NCBI GenBank assembly: GCA_965221755.1
Contig: OZ244921.1
Location: 1,922,001-1,986,000 of the forward strand
Reading direction: 5' to 3'
Origin: Azophilus sp965221755
GTDB lineage: Bacteria > Pseudomonadota > Gammaproteobacteria > Pseudomonadales > Azotimanducaceae
DNA length: 64,000 nucleotides
Positions 8,125 to 16,415 of the stretch are shown piece by piece; positions within the stretch are counted from its first letter, which is position 1, and the number at the start of each line of letters is the position of its first letter. Both the position numbers and the translations under genes were made by a program. The notes under the pieces were generated by a model. It was given only the letters and a program-made list of their open reading frames with translations, searched no databases and was not told the origin of the DNA.

Positions 8125-9143
8125 ACGCCCCCATCGGCATTTGCGTCAATCCGATGTCGGGACGCGATGTGCGCCGCTTGGCGGCGCGGGCCACCAACAT
8201 GACCCACGAGGCCAAACGGGACTTGGTGGCGCGGGCCGCAGCCGGCGCGGATGCCGCCGGCGCCACGGATCTGTTCGTGCTGGAGGAGCCGTTCCGCATC
8301 GCCTCCCTGGCCTTGGCGCACATGCCGCTTCGAGCTCGGCCCCATGTGCTGCCGCACCGGGCCCGCAATGACGCCCGGGACACGGAGGCGGCGGTGGCCC
8401 GGTTCCTGGAGGCGGGATGCAGAACCCTGATCTCCCTCGGCGGCGACGGCTCCAATCGGGCCATCGCGCGCGCCCTGCACGAACTCAAGCGCCACGACGT
8501 GCATCTGATTCCCCTGTCCACCGGCACCAACAACGTCTTTCCGGTGTTGGCCGAACCCACCATCGCAGGCATGGTCGCCGCCCTGCAGGCGCGTGGGTTG
8601 CTGGCCGGCGATTTGGCCCAACGGGCCAAGGTGCTGCACGTGCGGCTGGGCTGCCCGCCCCGGGTCAAACGTGACTTGGGCCTGATCGACGCCGTGCTGC
8701 TGAGAAACGATCACGTCGGCAACCTGCTGCCCTTCGACGCCAACCGCTTGGCTTGGCTGGTCTTGTCGCGCGCAGAGCCCGACGCCATCGGCACCTCCCC
8801 GATCGGCGGCCTGATCGATCCGGTGGGCGCCCAGGACGATGCGGGGCTGCTGGTTGAGATGGGTCCCGGCAAGCGGTTCGCCGTACCCCTGTCGCCGGGA
8901 CTCTTCAGGGAGGTGGCCGTGCGCCGCGCAACCCGCATCGCCCTCGGGGAGTCGGTTCCGATTCGCAGCGCCGGCGTGCTCGCCTTGGATGGCGACCGGG
9001 ACCATCAACTCCGGGAGGGTGAGCGCGCCACCGTCACTTTGCGGCGCGACGGGCCTTGGGTCCTCGATATCGGACGCGCCATGCGCTGGGCCGTAGCGAA
9101 AGGTATCATGCCGCCCGTTCCGATCCAGGCGTCCTCAGCATGA
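8121..9143 (+). CDS. AcoX-like ATP-NAD kinase family protein
   Basis: A 340-residue protein of the NAD kinase/diacylglycerol kinase-like fold. Visible motifs: N-terminal IGICVNPMSGRDVRRLAAR, the phosphate-binding GGDG at 107-110 (SLGGDGSNRAIA) and STGTNNVFP (133-141), the pattern I associate with AcoX, a protein of acetoin catabolism clusters with unknown exact reaction. No acetoin dehydrogenase genes are nearby. It is instead embedded between folA and fabV with overlapping start and stop codons on both sides. A role in supplying NADP(H) for DHFR is attractive but is inference only. Start GTG 8121. Confidence 0.8.
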   Translation: MNAPIGICVNPMSGRDVRRLAARATNMTHEAKRDLVARAAAGADAAGATDLFVLEEPFRIASLALAHMPLRARPHVLPHRARNDARDTEAAVARFLEAGCRTLISLGGDGSNRAIARALHELKRHDVHLIPLSTGTNNVFPVLAEPTIAGMVAALQARGLLAGDLAQRAKVLHVRLGCPPRVKRDLGLIDAVLLRNDHVGNLLPFDANRLAWLVLSRAEPDAIGTSPIGGLIDPVGAQDDAGLLVEMGPGKRFAVPLSPGLFREVAVRRATRIALGESVPIRSAGVLALDGDRDHQLREGERATVTLRRDGPWVLDIGRAMRWAVAKGIMPPVPIQASSA

Positions 9144-10318
9144 TCGTCAGGCCCCGCATCCGCGGCTTCATTTGCACCACCGCGCACCCGCTCGGATGCG
9201 CCGTCGGCGTGCGGCGGCAGATCGACGCCGTGCAAGCCGCCGGGCGCATTGACGCCGGCGTGCGCAACGCCCTGGTGCTGGGCTGCTCCGGGGGCTACGG
9301 CCTCGCCTCCCGAATCGTCGCAGGCGCCGGCTGCGGCGCCAACACCTTGGGCGTTTCCCTGGAGAAGCCGCCCAGCGAAAAGCGCACCGCTTCAGCGGGC
9401 TGGTACAACAATGCCGCCTTCGATGCCGCCCCCCTGGGGCCGCGGGCCGCCACGATCGACGGCGACGCCTTCGCCGACGCCACCAAGGCGGAGGTCGTGG
9501 ACGCCCTCAAGGCTGGTTTCGGGCCGATCGATCTGTTGGTTTACAGCCTCGCTTCCCCGGTGCGCCTGCACCCGCGCACCGGCGCCCTGCACCGCTCGGC
9601 CATCAAGCCGTTGGGCGAGCGGCTGACCATGAAGTCGCTCAACGTCAACGAGGGCAAGGTCACCCAAGTCGCCCTTGAGCCGGGCAGCGACGATGACACC
9701 GCCAACACCGTCGCCGTGATGGGTGGCGAGGACTGGGCGTTCTGGATCGACGCCTTGGATCAGGCCAAGTTGCTGGCGCCAGGCTTCCGCACTTTGGCTT
9801 TCACCTATTTGGGCAGCGAGCTGACTTGGCCGATCTATTGGGACGGCACCTTGGGCCAGGCCAAGGCCGATCTGGACCGCGCCGCCAGGGCGATTGCCGA
9901 GCGTCTTGCGCCACTTGGCGGGTTCGCCCGGGTGGCGGCGCTGAAGGGCGTGGTGACCCAGGCCAGCAGCGCCATTCCGGTGGTCTCGCTGTACCTGTCC
10001 CTGCTGTTCAAGGTGATGAAGGAGCGGGGGGTGCATGAAGGCCCCATCGAGCACATCCATCGGCTGTTCGCCACCCAGTTGGCAAGGGGCTGCGCAATGC
10101 GTCTTGATGAGGCGGGCCGCATTCGCATGGACGATGTGGAGCTCTGCGCCGGGATCCAGGACGAGGTGAAGCGGCGCTGGTCGATGGTCGCCACCGAAAA
10201 CCTCAATGAACTGGCGGATCTGGAAGGCTATCAAGCCGATTTCCTGAGAATCTTCGGCTTCGGCTTCGAGGGTGTGGACTACGACGCCGAAGTCGATCCC
10301 ACATCAGCCGGTCCTTAG
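9140..10318 (+). CDS. fabV: Trans-2-enoyl-ACP/CoA reductase, FabV type
   Basis: NADH-dependent enoyl reductase completing each fatty acid elongation cycle; FabV enzymes are distinct from FabI and are known for triclosan tolerance. The 392 residues show the family N terminus IVRPRIRGFICTTAHPLGC, the NAD-binding stretch LGCSGGYGLASRI, the long catalytic spacing Y233-x8-K242 (Y-W-D-G-T-L-G-Q-A-K) that separates FabV from FabI, and RRWSMVATENL near the C terminus. ATG 9140 overlaps the preceding stop. Last gene of the cluster; 132 bp of apparently empty sequence follow. Confidence 0.96.
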   Translation: MIVRPRIRGFICTTAHPLGCAVGVRRQIDAVQAAGRIDAGVRNALVLGCSGGYGLASRIVAGAGCGANTLGVSLEKPPSEKRTASAGWYNNAAFDAAPLGPRAATIDGDAFADATKAEVVDALKAGFGPIDLLVYSLASPVRLHPRTGALHRSAIKPLGERLTMKSLNVNEGKVTQVALEPGSDDDTANTVAVMGGEDWAFWIDALDQAKLLAPGFRTLAFTYLGSELTWPIYWDGTLGQAKADLDRAARAIAERLAPLGGFARVAALKGVVTQASSAIPVVSLYLSLLFKVMKERGVHEGPIEHIHRLFATQLARGCAMRLDEAGRIRMDDVELCAGIQDEVKRRWSMVATENLNELADLEGYQADFLRIFGFGFEGVDYDAEVDPTSAGP

Positions 10319-10450
10319 GCCACCGATGCCGAAGCGGCAACCCGTTCGTCTTGAGGCCGCCTCCGTTCGCTCCATGGAAGGGCATTGGCTGACAGGCGTG
10401 TAGGAGATTGCCCGTAGCGAGCGGGCCAGCGGTTATGGCGCAATGTCGCC

Positions 10451-11617
10451 ATGCTTCGCGCCGCCAAACTCGCCGCCAACGCCAGGCCGTTCCGCTATAT
10501 GTGCTATCCGGTCATCGGTCTTGGCTTCCTGCTGCTCGACCGCCCGCCGCTGTCCAGCGCTGCTGCGGTGCTCGTCTGGTGCCTGCTGTGGCCGCTGGCG
10601 GTTGATCTGGGCCAACGCCGGGCGTCCGCCAAGGCCATCCTGAACGTCCACTTGGCGGAAGCCGCCGTCACCAGCGGCCTGTTTGCCTGGGCCAGCCTGC
10701 CGCCGAGCCTGCTCTTTGCGGTAGGCATCATCCTGGTCGCCAGCAACGCCCTGCAGGGCGGCATTCGCCAAGCCTTGCTGGCCATCCTGTGCGCGCTGGC
10801 GGGCTTGGCGGCGGGCGACTTCGCCTCGCCCGCCGCCAGCGTCTTTGCGGTACCGTCAGCGGTGGCCTTCTCCAGTCTCCTAGTGCTGGTCCATTGCGCC
10901 CTGCTGGGCCACTGGGCGCATCGCCAAGCCTTGGACATGGCGGGCCAGCGGGCGCAGATGCGCGTGATGAACGCGCGCCTGCAGCAGTACCTGCCCCACA
11001 CCTTGGCGAACCGCCTCAAGGAGGCTGGCCAGCCCCGTCTGGAGCGCCGCTGGCTGGTGGTGGCCTTCGCTGATCTGGCGGGCTTCACGCCGCTGGTGGA
11101 GCGCTTGGCGGCGGAGGAGCTCACCTCGGTGCTGGACAGCTACCTAAAGACCGTCGCCGACGTGACCCTGCGTTGCGGCGGCACCCTGAGCAAGGTGCTT
11201 GGCGACGGCGTGATGCTGGTCTTCGGCGAGACAGGGGGCGAGGAGCGGCCCAAGCTGGTCGCCGATGCGCTGAACTGCTGCCGCCTGCTGGACGTTGAAC
11301 TCACCCAACTGGCCGACCGCTGGCGGGCGCAAGGCCTGCCGGAGGCGGTGCGCCTCAAGACCGGCGTCGCCAGCGGCTACTGCTCCCTGGGCGACTGGGG
11401 CGGCGGCGGCCGCTTGGAGTACACCGTCATCGGCCGCCCGGTGAATCTGGCCAGCCGCTTGGAGGGCCAAGCGGGCGTCGGCGAGGTGCTGGTCTGCGAA
11501 CGAACCGGGCTGCTGGCGGAGGTTGCCCTCACCCCGGTGGTGGAACGCCCGGTGAAGGGCTTGGGGCCAGTGCGCTTTCAACGGGTCGAGTCGTTTTCAA
11601 GCCGCGGCCCGAACTGA
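10451..11617 (+). CDS. Membrane-bound class III adenylate cyclase, MASE2-like sensor
   Basis: Predicted cAMP-forming enzyme of 388 residues. The first 155 residues form about six short hydrophobic segments, resembling the MASE2 membrane sensor of Pseudomonas CyaB. The cyclase domain (about 195-385) has metal-binding D208 (FADLAGFT) and D252 (VLGDGVMLVFG), adenine-specifying K248 and T325 (EYTVIG), and transition-state N332/R336 (VNLASRLE). All essential residues appear present, so it should be active as a homodimer. Single gene, followed 55 bp later by a Uma2-family gene. Confidence 0.88.
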   Translation: MLRAAKLAANARPFRYMCYPVIGLGFLLLDRPPLSSAAAVLVWCLLWPLAVDLGQRRASAKAILNVHLAEAAVTSGLFAWASLPPSLLFAVGIILVASNALQGGIRQALLAILCALAGLAAGDFASPAASVFAVPSAVAFSSLLVLVHCALLGHWAHRQALDMAGQRAQMRVMNARLQQYLPHTLANRLKEAGQPRLERRWLVVAFADLAGFTPLVERLAAEELTSVLDSYLKTVADVTLRCGGTLSKVLGDGVMLVFGETGGEERPKLVADALNCCRLLDVELTQLADRWRAQGLPEAVRLKTGVASGYCSLGDWGGGGRLEYTVIGRPVNLASRLEGQAGVGEVLVCERTGLLAEVALTPVVERPVKGLGPVRFQRVESFSSRGPN

Positions 11618-11672
11618 ACGGCGGCTTGCGCTATCATGGGGCTGGATCGCAAGTCAAAAGAGAGAAACCACG

Positions 11673-12344
11673 ATGGCTTTGGAACGCGCCATGGGGATGA
11701 CCAACGGCACCGATTGCGCCGGACTGCGGATCGCCACGCCGGATGGCGTCGAACTGGCCGATTTGGCGGTGCTGCAGGGTCTTTGGACCGAGGAGCAGTA
11801 CCTCAAGTTGGCAGAGGTCGCCGATTGCCGCCTCGAGTTCACCGACGGCTGGATTGAGATTCTGCCGATGGCCACTCAAGCGCACCAAGCTATTTTGCGC
11901 TACCTGTTCTTGGCGTTGAATCCGTTGGTCGAGGAGTTGGGAGGTGAGTTGTTCTGGTGCGGGCTGGGCCTGCGCCCGCGTCCGGATCAATTTCGTGAGC
12001 CGGACTTGCTTGCGCTAATTGACGCGGGGGATCCGAGAAACCAGAACCAATTCTGGCATGGCGCGGATTGGGTGCTGGAAGTGGTCAGTTCCGGCACTGG
12101 CGGCCCGCACCGCGATCTGGTCCAGAAGCGTCAAGACTACGCCGAGGCCGGCATTCCCGAATACTGGATCGTCAATCCGCTGGACTACACCATCACGGTG
12201 CTGAAGCTGGCCGGTGGCCGATACATTGAACACGGCCTGTTCCGGCCCGGAGACCATGCGGATTCCCTCGTCTTGCCCGGCTTCAAGGTGGACGTGGCGG
12301 CGGTTTTCGCCGCCGGGGAACCGGCGGGCGGTGGGGCGGACTGA
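11673..12344 (+). CDS. Uma2-family (DUF820) restriction endonuclease-like protein
   Basis: A 223-residue protein with the PD-(D/E)xK nuclease-like core of the Uma2 family: LEFTDGWIEILPMAT, EPDLLALID, VLEVVSSGTGGPHRDLVQKRQDYAEAGIPEYWIVNP (broken here into the DLL, LEV and Q-K elements that supply the acidic residues and lysine). These genes are abundant in cyanobacteria and scattered in proteobacteria; no function is proven. The start ATG follows GAGAGAAA. It lies 10 bp upstream of hemE and may be co-transcribed with it, though the two roles are unlikely to be related. Confidence 0.82.
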   Translation: MALERAMGMTNGTDCAGLRIATPDGVELADLAVLQGLWTEEQYLKLAEVADCRLEFTDGWIEILPMATQAHQAILRYLFLALNPLVEELGGELFWCGLGLRPRPDQFREPDLLALIDAGDPRNQNQFWHGADWVLEVVSSGTGGPHRDLVQKRQDYAEAGIPEYWIVNPLDYTITVLKLAGGRYIEHGLFRPGDHADSLVLPGFKVDVAAVFAAGEPAGGGAD

Positions 12345-12354
12345 CCGGCGGCGC

Positions 12355-13380
12355 ATGGAAAAACCCTTCCTTAAGGCTTGCCGGGGCGAGCCCGCCGGCT
12401 TCACGCCCATCTGGCTCAACCGGCAGGCGGGCCGCTACATGCCGGAGTACCACCAGGTCAAGGGCGACCTGCCGAGCCTTGAGTTCTTCAAGCATCCGGA
12501 GCGGGCGGCCCAAGCCACCTTGGATGCGCAGCGCATTCTCGGCGTGGATGCGGCCATCCTCTTCGCCGACCTGCTGCCGATCCTGGAGCCTATGGGCCTG
12601 CGGTTGGACTACAAGCCCGGCATCGGCCCGGTGTTCGACAATCCGGTGCGCACGGAGGCGGACGTGGCGGCGCTGGCGGTGTCGCCCGCCTCGGAAGCCA
12701 CGCCCTACATCGCTGCCACCGTTCGCAACATACTCGCGGATCTGGCGCCGAACGTGGCGCTCATCGGCTTCGCCGGCGCCCCCTTTACGCTGGCATCCTA
12801 CGCCGTGGAGGGTGCGGGCTCCCGCAACTACCGGTTCATCAAGACCATGATGCACGCAGCGCCCGACCTCTGGGCGCGCTTGATTGGCAAGCTGGCGCAG
12901 CAGTTGGCCAGCTACTTGGATTTGCAGATCAGCGCCGGCGTGGAGGCCGTGCAACTGTTCGACACCTGGGTGGGCTGCCTGTCGGTGGGCGACTTCCGCC
13001 GCCATGTGCTGCCGCACACCGAACGCCTCATCAAGCGGATTCGCGCCCGGCATCCGCAGGTGCCGATCATCTACTTCGGCACCGGCAACGGCCATTTGCT
13101 GCCCGACGTGGCGGCCCTCGAACCGGACGTCATCGCCTTGGACTGGCGCCAGCCCCTCGGTTCGACTTGGCAGGGCTTGGGCTGCCGGGCGGTGCAGGGC
13201 AACCTGGATCCCATGGTGCTGTGCGCCGACCGCGCCGCCATCGCCCGCGAGGCCAAGGCCGTGCTCGACTCGGCGGCCGGGCGGCCGGGCCACATCTTCA
13301 ACCTCGGCCACGGCATCGTGCCGGAAACCCCGGTGGACCACGTGAAGTACCTCGTGGACTACGTCCACCAACAGGGCTGA
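12355..13380 (+). CDS. hemE: Uroporphyrinogen decarboxylase
   Basis: Haem pathway enzyme converting uroporphyrinogen III to coproporphyrinogen III. The 341 residues carry the signature PIWLNRQAGRYMPEY with R23 and R27, the second signature GFAGAPFTLASYAVEG, DTWVG near the active site, and HIFNLGHGIVPETP at the C terminus, all expected. ATG 12355 gives the normal family length; the open frame extends upstream into the Uma2 gene in another frame. hemB is elsewhere in the window (32477-33478, opposite strand). Confidence 0.97.
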   Translation: MEKPFLKACRGEPAGFTPIWLNRQAGRYMPEYHQVKGDLPSLEFFKHPERAAQATLDAQRILGVDAAILFADLLPILEPMGLRLDYKPGIGPVFDNPVRTEADVAALAVSPASEATPYIAATVRNILADLAPNVALIGFAGAPFTLASYAVEGAGSRNYRFIKTMMHAAPDLWARLIGKLAQQLASYLDLQISAGVEAVQLFDTWVGCLSVGDFRRHVLPHTERLIKRIRARHPQVPIIYFGTGNGHLLPDVAALEPDVIALDWRQPLGSTWQGLGCRAVQGNLDPMVLCADRAAIAREAKAVLDSAAGRPGHIFNLGHGIVPETPVDHVKYLVDYVHQQG

Positions 13381-13428
13381 CGAGGCGCTGCCCCGGACCG
13401 GCGAACGGGCGGCGCCTTTGCTCCGCGC

Positions 13429-13983
13429 TCAGGAAGGCGAATCGACTGAAGCGCCGGGCCAAGGCTCCGGCGGGCTGTCCGGCAGCGCTTCCTCCACCAC
13501 CTCGGTCCTGCGCACCCGGAATCCCCGCGCCAAGTAGTTCGGCAACGCCGCCGGATGGTCCAGGGAGCAGGTGTGCAGCCAGATGCGCCCGTCGCCGAAC
13601 GCATTGGCCTTGGCGATGGCGTCATCGAGCAGCCGCTTGCCGAGGCCGCGCCCTAAGTATTGCGGCAGCAGCCCGAAGTAGGCGATTTCCACCGCGCCTT
13701 CGGCGTCTCGATGCAGTTCAAAGTAGCCGACGGGATTGCCGCCGTCGTAGCCGACCCAAATGGCCACCGCCGGATCCTCAAGGTGGTCGAGCCATTGCCG
13801 GTAGCTCCAGGACAGGCGCATGTGCCAGCGCCAAGGATGGCCGACGCTGACGTAGAGGAATCGATTGAGTTCCGGGCAGGCGGAGCGGGCTTCGCGCAGG
13901 TCATAGGGGCGGTCCGCCGCCGCTGCGCTGGCGGCTGCGCCGCCGTCATGGTCGAGATAGGTGACGGTGACCTTCTGTCGCAT
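13429..13983 (-). CDS. GNAT-family N-acetyltransferase
   Basis: A 184-residue acetyl-CoA-dependent transferase. The acetyl-CoA loop QYLGRGLGKRLLDDAI fits the GNAT motif A (R/Q-x-x-G-x-G), preceded by AVEIAYFGLLPQ and followed by IWLHTCSLDHPAALPNYLARGF, the usual motif B. Substrate unknown. It converges with hemE (49 bp apart) and its upstream region contains dispersed repeat copy C. Confidence 0.85.
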   Translation of the reverse strand: MRQKVTVTYLDHDGGAAASAAAADRPYDLREARSACPELNRFLYVSVGHPWRWHMRLSWSYRQWLDHLEDPAVAIWVGYDGGNPVGYFELHRDAEGAVEIAYFGLLPQYLGRGLGKRLLDDAIAKANAFGDGRIWLHTCSLDHPAALPNYLARGFRVRRTEVVEEALPDSPPEPWPGASVDSPS

Positions 13984-14042
13984 GGCCGATCAGTGGCGGG
14001 CGTTGACGGCAAGTTCAGGATGGGAAGAACGCACTCTTCGCA

Positions 14043-14136
14043 TGTGCGGGCTCAGAAACGTACCGGAATCTGATCTAAGCGACGAGCGCGGAGTTTCGCG
14101 TCAGCGAAACTCCATCGGCGACCGTCAGATCGCGCA
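14043..14136 (-). repeat. Dispersed three-hairpin intergenic repeat, copy C
   Basis: Inverted relative to copies A and B. Read on the minus strand it runs GCGATCTGACGGTCGC, hairpin arms GGAGTTTCGC/GCGAAACTCC, then TAGATCAGATTCCGGTACG and TTTCTGAGCCCGCACA. Nearly identical to copy D (49990-50094). It lies between the starts of the divergent GNAT and RRM genes; the rest of this 319-bp gap (14137-14302) contains nothing I can name. Confidence 0.8.
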
Positions 14137-14302
14137 TTGTACATGAGGGCGCTTTGCCGTATGGTAGCGCACCACTGGATCCCCGCCTCATGTTCAAGTG
14201 AAGGTGAAGCCTTGGCCTCCTGTTCTATTGTTCTTCGCGGTGTCCCGGTTCGGGGTCAGCCAACTGCTGGCCACTTCAATCACTGCTAATTTGGAACAAA
14301 AG

Positions 14303-14557
14303 ATGAAGATATACGTAGGCAACCTGCCTTGGGCCATTGACGACCCCCAACTCGAGGAACTCTTTGCGGAGCACGGCGAGGTCCATTCGGCCAATGTGGT
14401 CATGGACCGGGAGACCGGACGCTCCCGAGGCTTCGGCTTCGTGGAGATGGGCGACGACGACGCCCGCGCCGCCATCGCCGCGCTCAACGAAACCGAGGTG
14501 AAGTCGCGCCGCCTGCGCGTCAGCCAAGCCAAGGAACGCTCCCGGGAACGCCGCTAG
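14303..14557 (+). CDS. RRM-domain RNA-binding protein
   Basis: An 84-residue protein that is essentially one RNA recognition motif. RNP2 is IYVGNL (residues 3-8) and RNP1 is RGFGFVEM (42-49), with the intervening DRETGRSRG typical of bacterial and cyanobacterial RRM proteins. A short basic tail (KERSRERR) follows. Such proteins bind single-stranded RNA and are often cold-induced; no cold-shock leader can be demonstrated here. The ATG at 14303 is chosen because it starts exactly at the domain; an open frame extends further upstream without similarity. Confidence 0.92.
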   Translation: MKIYVGNLPWAIDDPQLEELFAEHGEVHSANVVMDRETGRSRGFGFVEMGDDDARAAIAALNETEVKSRRLRVSQAKERSRERR

Positions 14558-14577
14558 GCGGGCTTGCCCGGCTTGAT

Positions 14578-14600
14578 CGCCCTCGCTCAAAACGAGGGCG
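14578..14600. terminator. Hairpin between convergent genes (candidate terminator)
   Basis: Eight-base-pair perfect stem CGCCCTCG / CGAGGGCG with loop CTCAAAA, 20 bp after the RRM gene stop. There is no U-run on either strand, so strong intrinsic termination is uncertain. Confidence 0.5.
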
Positions 14601-14633
14601 GCTCGCCTTCGAGCCAAGGGTTTCCGCAGCCGG

Positions 14634-14657
14634 GTGGCTTCGCGCCAGCGAAGCCAC
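14634..14657. terminator. Second hairpin between convergent genes, resembling the repeat hairpin 2
   Basis: Ten-base-pair perfect stem GTGGCTTCGC / GCGAAGCCAC with loop GCCA, between the RRM gene and ilvD. Its centre (TTCGCGCCAGCGAA) is the same as hairpin 2 of the dispersed repeat (for example copy D), so it may be a solo derivative of that element acting as a transcription barrier. Confidence 0.5.
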
Positions 14658-14680
14658 AACGCTAGGAGCGCCTTCGCGCT

Positions 14681-16351
14681 TCAGCGGCCGTCCGTCACTG
14701 CGCCTTTGCTGGCGGAGCTGACCAGCTTGGCGTACTTGGCAAGCAGTCCCCTCTCGGCGTAAGGCTGCGGAGGTCGCCAGCCAGCCCGTCGGCTCGCCAG
14801 TTCGGCATCGCCCAGCTTGACGTTGATCTCCCGCCGCTCGGCGTCGATGGTGATTGCATCGCCGTCCTCCAGCAGCGCGATGGGGCCGCCGTCGAAGGCC
14901 TCCGGAGTGATGTGGCCGATCACGAAGCCGTGGGAGCCGCCGGAGAAGCGGCCATCGGTGATCAGCGCCACGTCGCCGGACAGCCCGCGGCCGTTGATGG
15001 CGCTCGTTGGCGACAGCATCTCGCGCATGCCGGGGCCGCCCCGAGGCCCCTCGTAGCGCACGACGATCACGTCGCCCTTGCCCACCGCGCCTGCCATGAT
15101 CGCGCCCATGGCCGCCTCCTCGCCGTGGAAGCAGCGCGCCCTGCCCGTGAAGCGCAAGCCCTCGTGGCCAGTGATCTTGGCCACCGCGCCGTCCGGGGCC
15201 AGGTTGCCGTGCAGCACCACCAAGTGGCTGTCGGGCTTGATGGGGTCGTTGAAGGGGCGAACGATCCGCTGACCGGCGGGGTAGGGCGCCACCGCAGCCA
15301 AGTTCTCCGCCAAGGTTCGGCCGGTGGCCGTCAGGCAGCCGCCGTGCAGCAGCCCGGCTTCGAGCAGCATCCTCATCAACGGCTGGATGCCGCCGATGTC
15401 GATCAGCTCGGTCATGGCGAATTGGCCGGCCGGACGCATGTCGGCCAGCACCGGCACGCGTTGGCCCACGCGGGTGAAGTCGTCGAGTTCGAGCGGCACC
15501 CCCGCCGCATTGGCGATGGCCAACAGATGCAGCACGGCATTGGTGGAACCCTCCAAGGCGATGACCAGGGTGATGGCGTTCTCGAAGGACTCCCGGCTTA
15601 GGATGTCGCTCGGCTTGATGCCGCGTTCGATGAGCCGATGCACCGCGGCGCCGGCGTTGCGGCTGTCGGCGCGCTTGGCTTGGGAGATGGCCTTCTGCGC
15701 GGAACTGCCCGGCAGCGACAAACCCAAGGCCTCGATGGCGGAAGCCATGGTGTTGGCCGTGTACATGCCGCCGCAGGAGCCTGGGCCGGGGATCGCGGTG
15801 CGCTCCACCTCCCTCAACTGCTCGTCGGTGATGGCGCCGGCCACCTTCCGACCCACCGCTTCGAACACGGAAATCACGTCGCGCCGCTCGGCGCCCAAGG
15901 CGATGGTGCCGCCGTAAACGAACACGCTGGGCCGGTCGATGCGCGCCATGGCCATGGCGCAGCCGGGCATGTTCTTGTCGCAGCCGCCGATCGCCACAAA
16001 GCCATCGAAGCCTTGGGCGCAAACCACCGCTTCGATCGAATCGGCGATCACTTCCCGGGACACCAGCGAATAGCGCATGCCCGGGGTGCCCATGGAGATG
16101 CCGTCCGAAACGGTGATGGTGTTGAACGGCACGCTCTTGGCCCCGGCCGCATCGGCCCCCGTGGCCGCCGCTTCGGCCAGCTCGTTGATGTGCATGTTGC
16201 AGGGCGTGACCATGCTCCAAGTCGAGGCGATGCCCACCTGGGGCTTGTCGAAGTCGGCCCCGGTGAAGCCCACGGCGCGCAGCATGGCTCGGCTCGGCGC
16301 TTGGGCTACGCCGTCCACGACGATTGAGGAGTGGGGGCGCTTGTCGTTCAT
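14681..16351 (-). CDS. ilvD: Dihydroxy-acid dehydratase
   Basis: Fe-S dehydratase of valine, leucine and isoleucine synthesis, converting dihydroxy acids to 2-keto acids. The 556 residues contain the signature CDKNMPGC and SCGGMYTANTMASAIEALGLSLPG, and the expected cluster-binding and Mg-binding region around TPCNMHINELAEA. Related pathway genes ilvE (24750) and ilvA (37629) are elsewhere in the window, on other transcripts. It ends facing the RRM gene; argA begins just upstream on the same strand (64 bp gap). Confidence 0.97.
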   Translation of the reverse strand: MNDKRPHSSIVVDGVAQAPSRAMLRAVGFTGADFDKPQVGIASTWSMVTPCNMHINELAEAAATGADAAGAKSVPFNTITVSDGISMGTPGMRYSLVSREVIADSIEAVVCAQGFDGFVAIGGCDKNMPGCAMAMARIDRPSVFVYGGTIALGAERRDVISVFEAVGRKVAGAITDEQLREVERTAIPGPGSCGGMYTANTMASAIEALGLSLPGSSAQKAISQAKRADSRNAGAAVHRLIERGIKPSDILSRESFENAITLVIALEGSTNAVLHLLAIANAAGVPLELDDFTRVGQRVPVLADMRPAGQFAMTELIDIGGIQPLMRMLLEAGLLHGGCLTATGRTLAENLAAVAPYPAGQRIVRPFNDPIKPDSHLVVLHGNLAPDGAVAKITGHEGLRFTGRARCFHGEEAAMGAIMAGAVGKGDVIVVRYEGPRGGPGMREMLSPTSAINGRGLSGDVALITDGRFSGGSHGFVIGHITPEAFDGGPIALLEDGDAITIDAERREINVKLGDAELASRRAGWRPPQPYAERGLLAKYAKLVSSASKGAVTDGR

Positions 16352-16415
16352 CCTTGCCGCTTCCTTGCTGGTTGGATGGGGCCTGCCGGGCGCAGGGCAT
16401 TTGCCGCGCAGCCGC

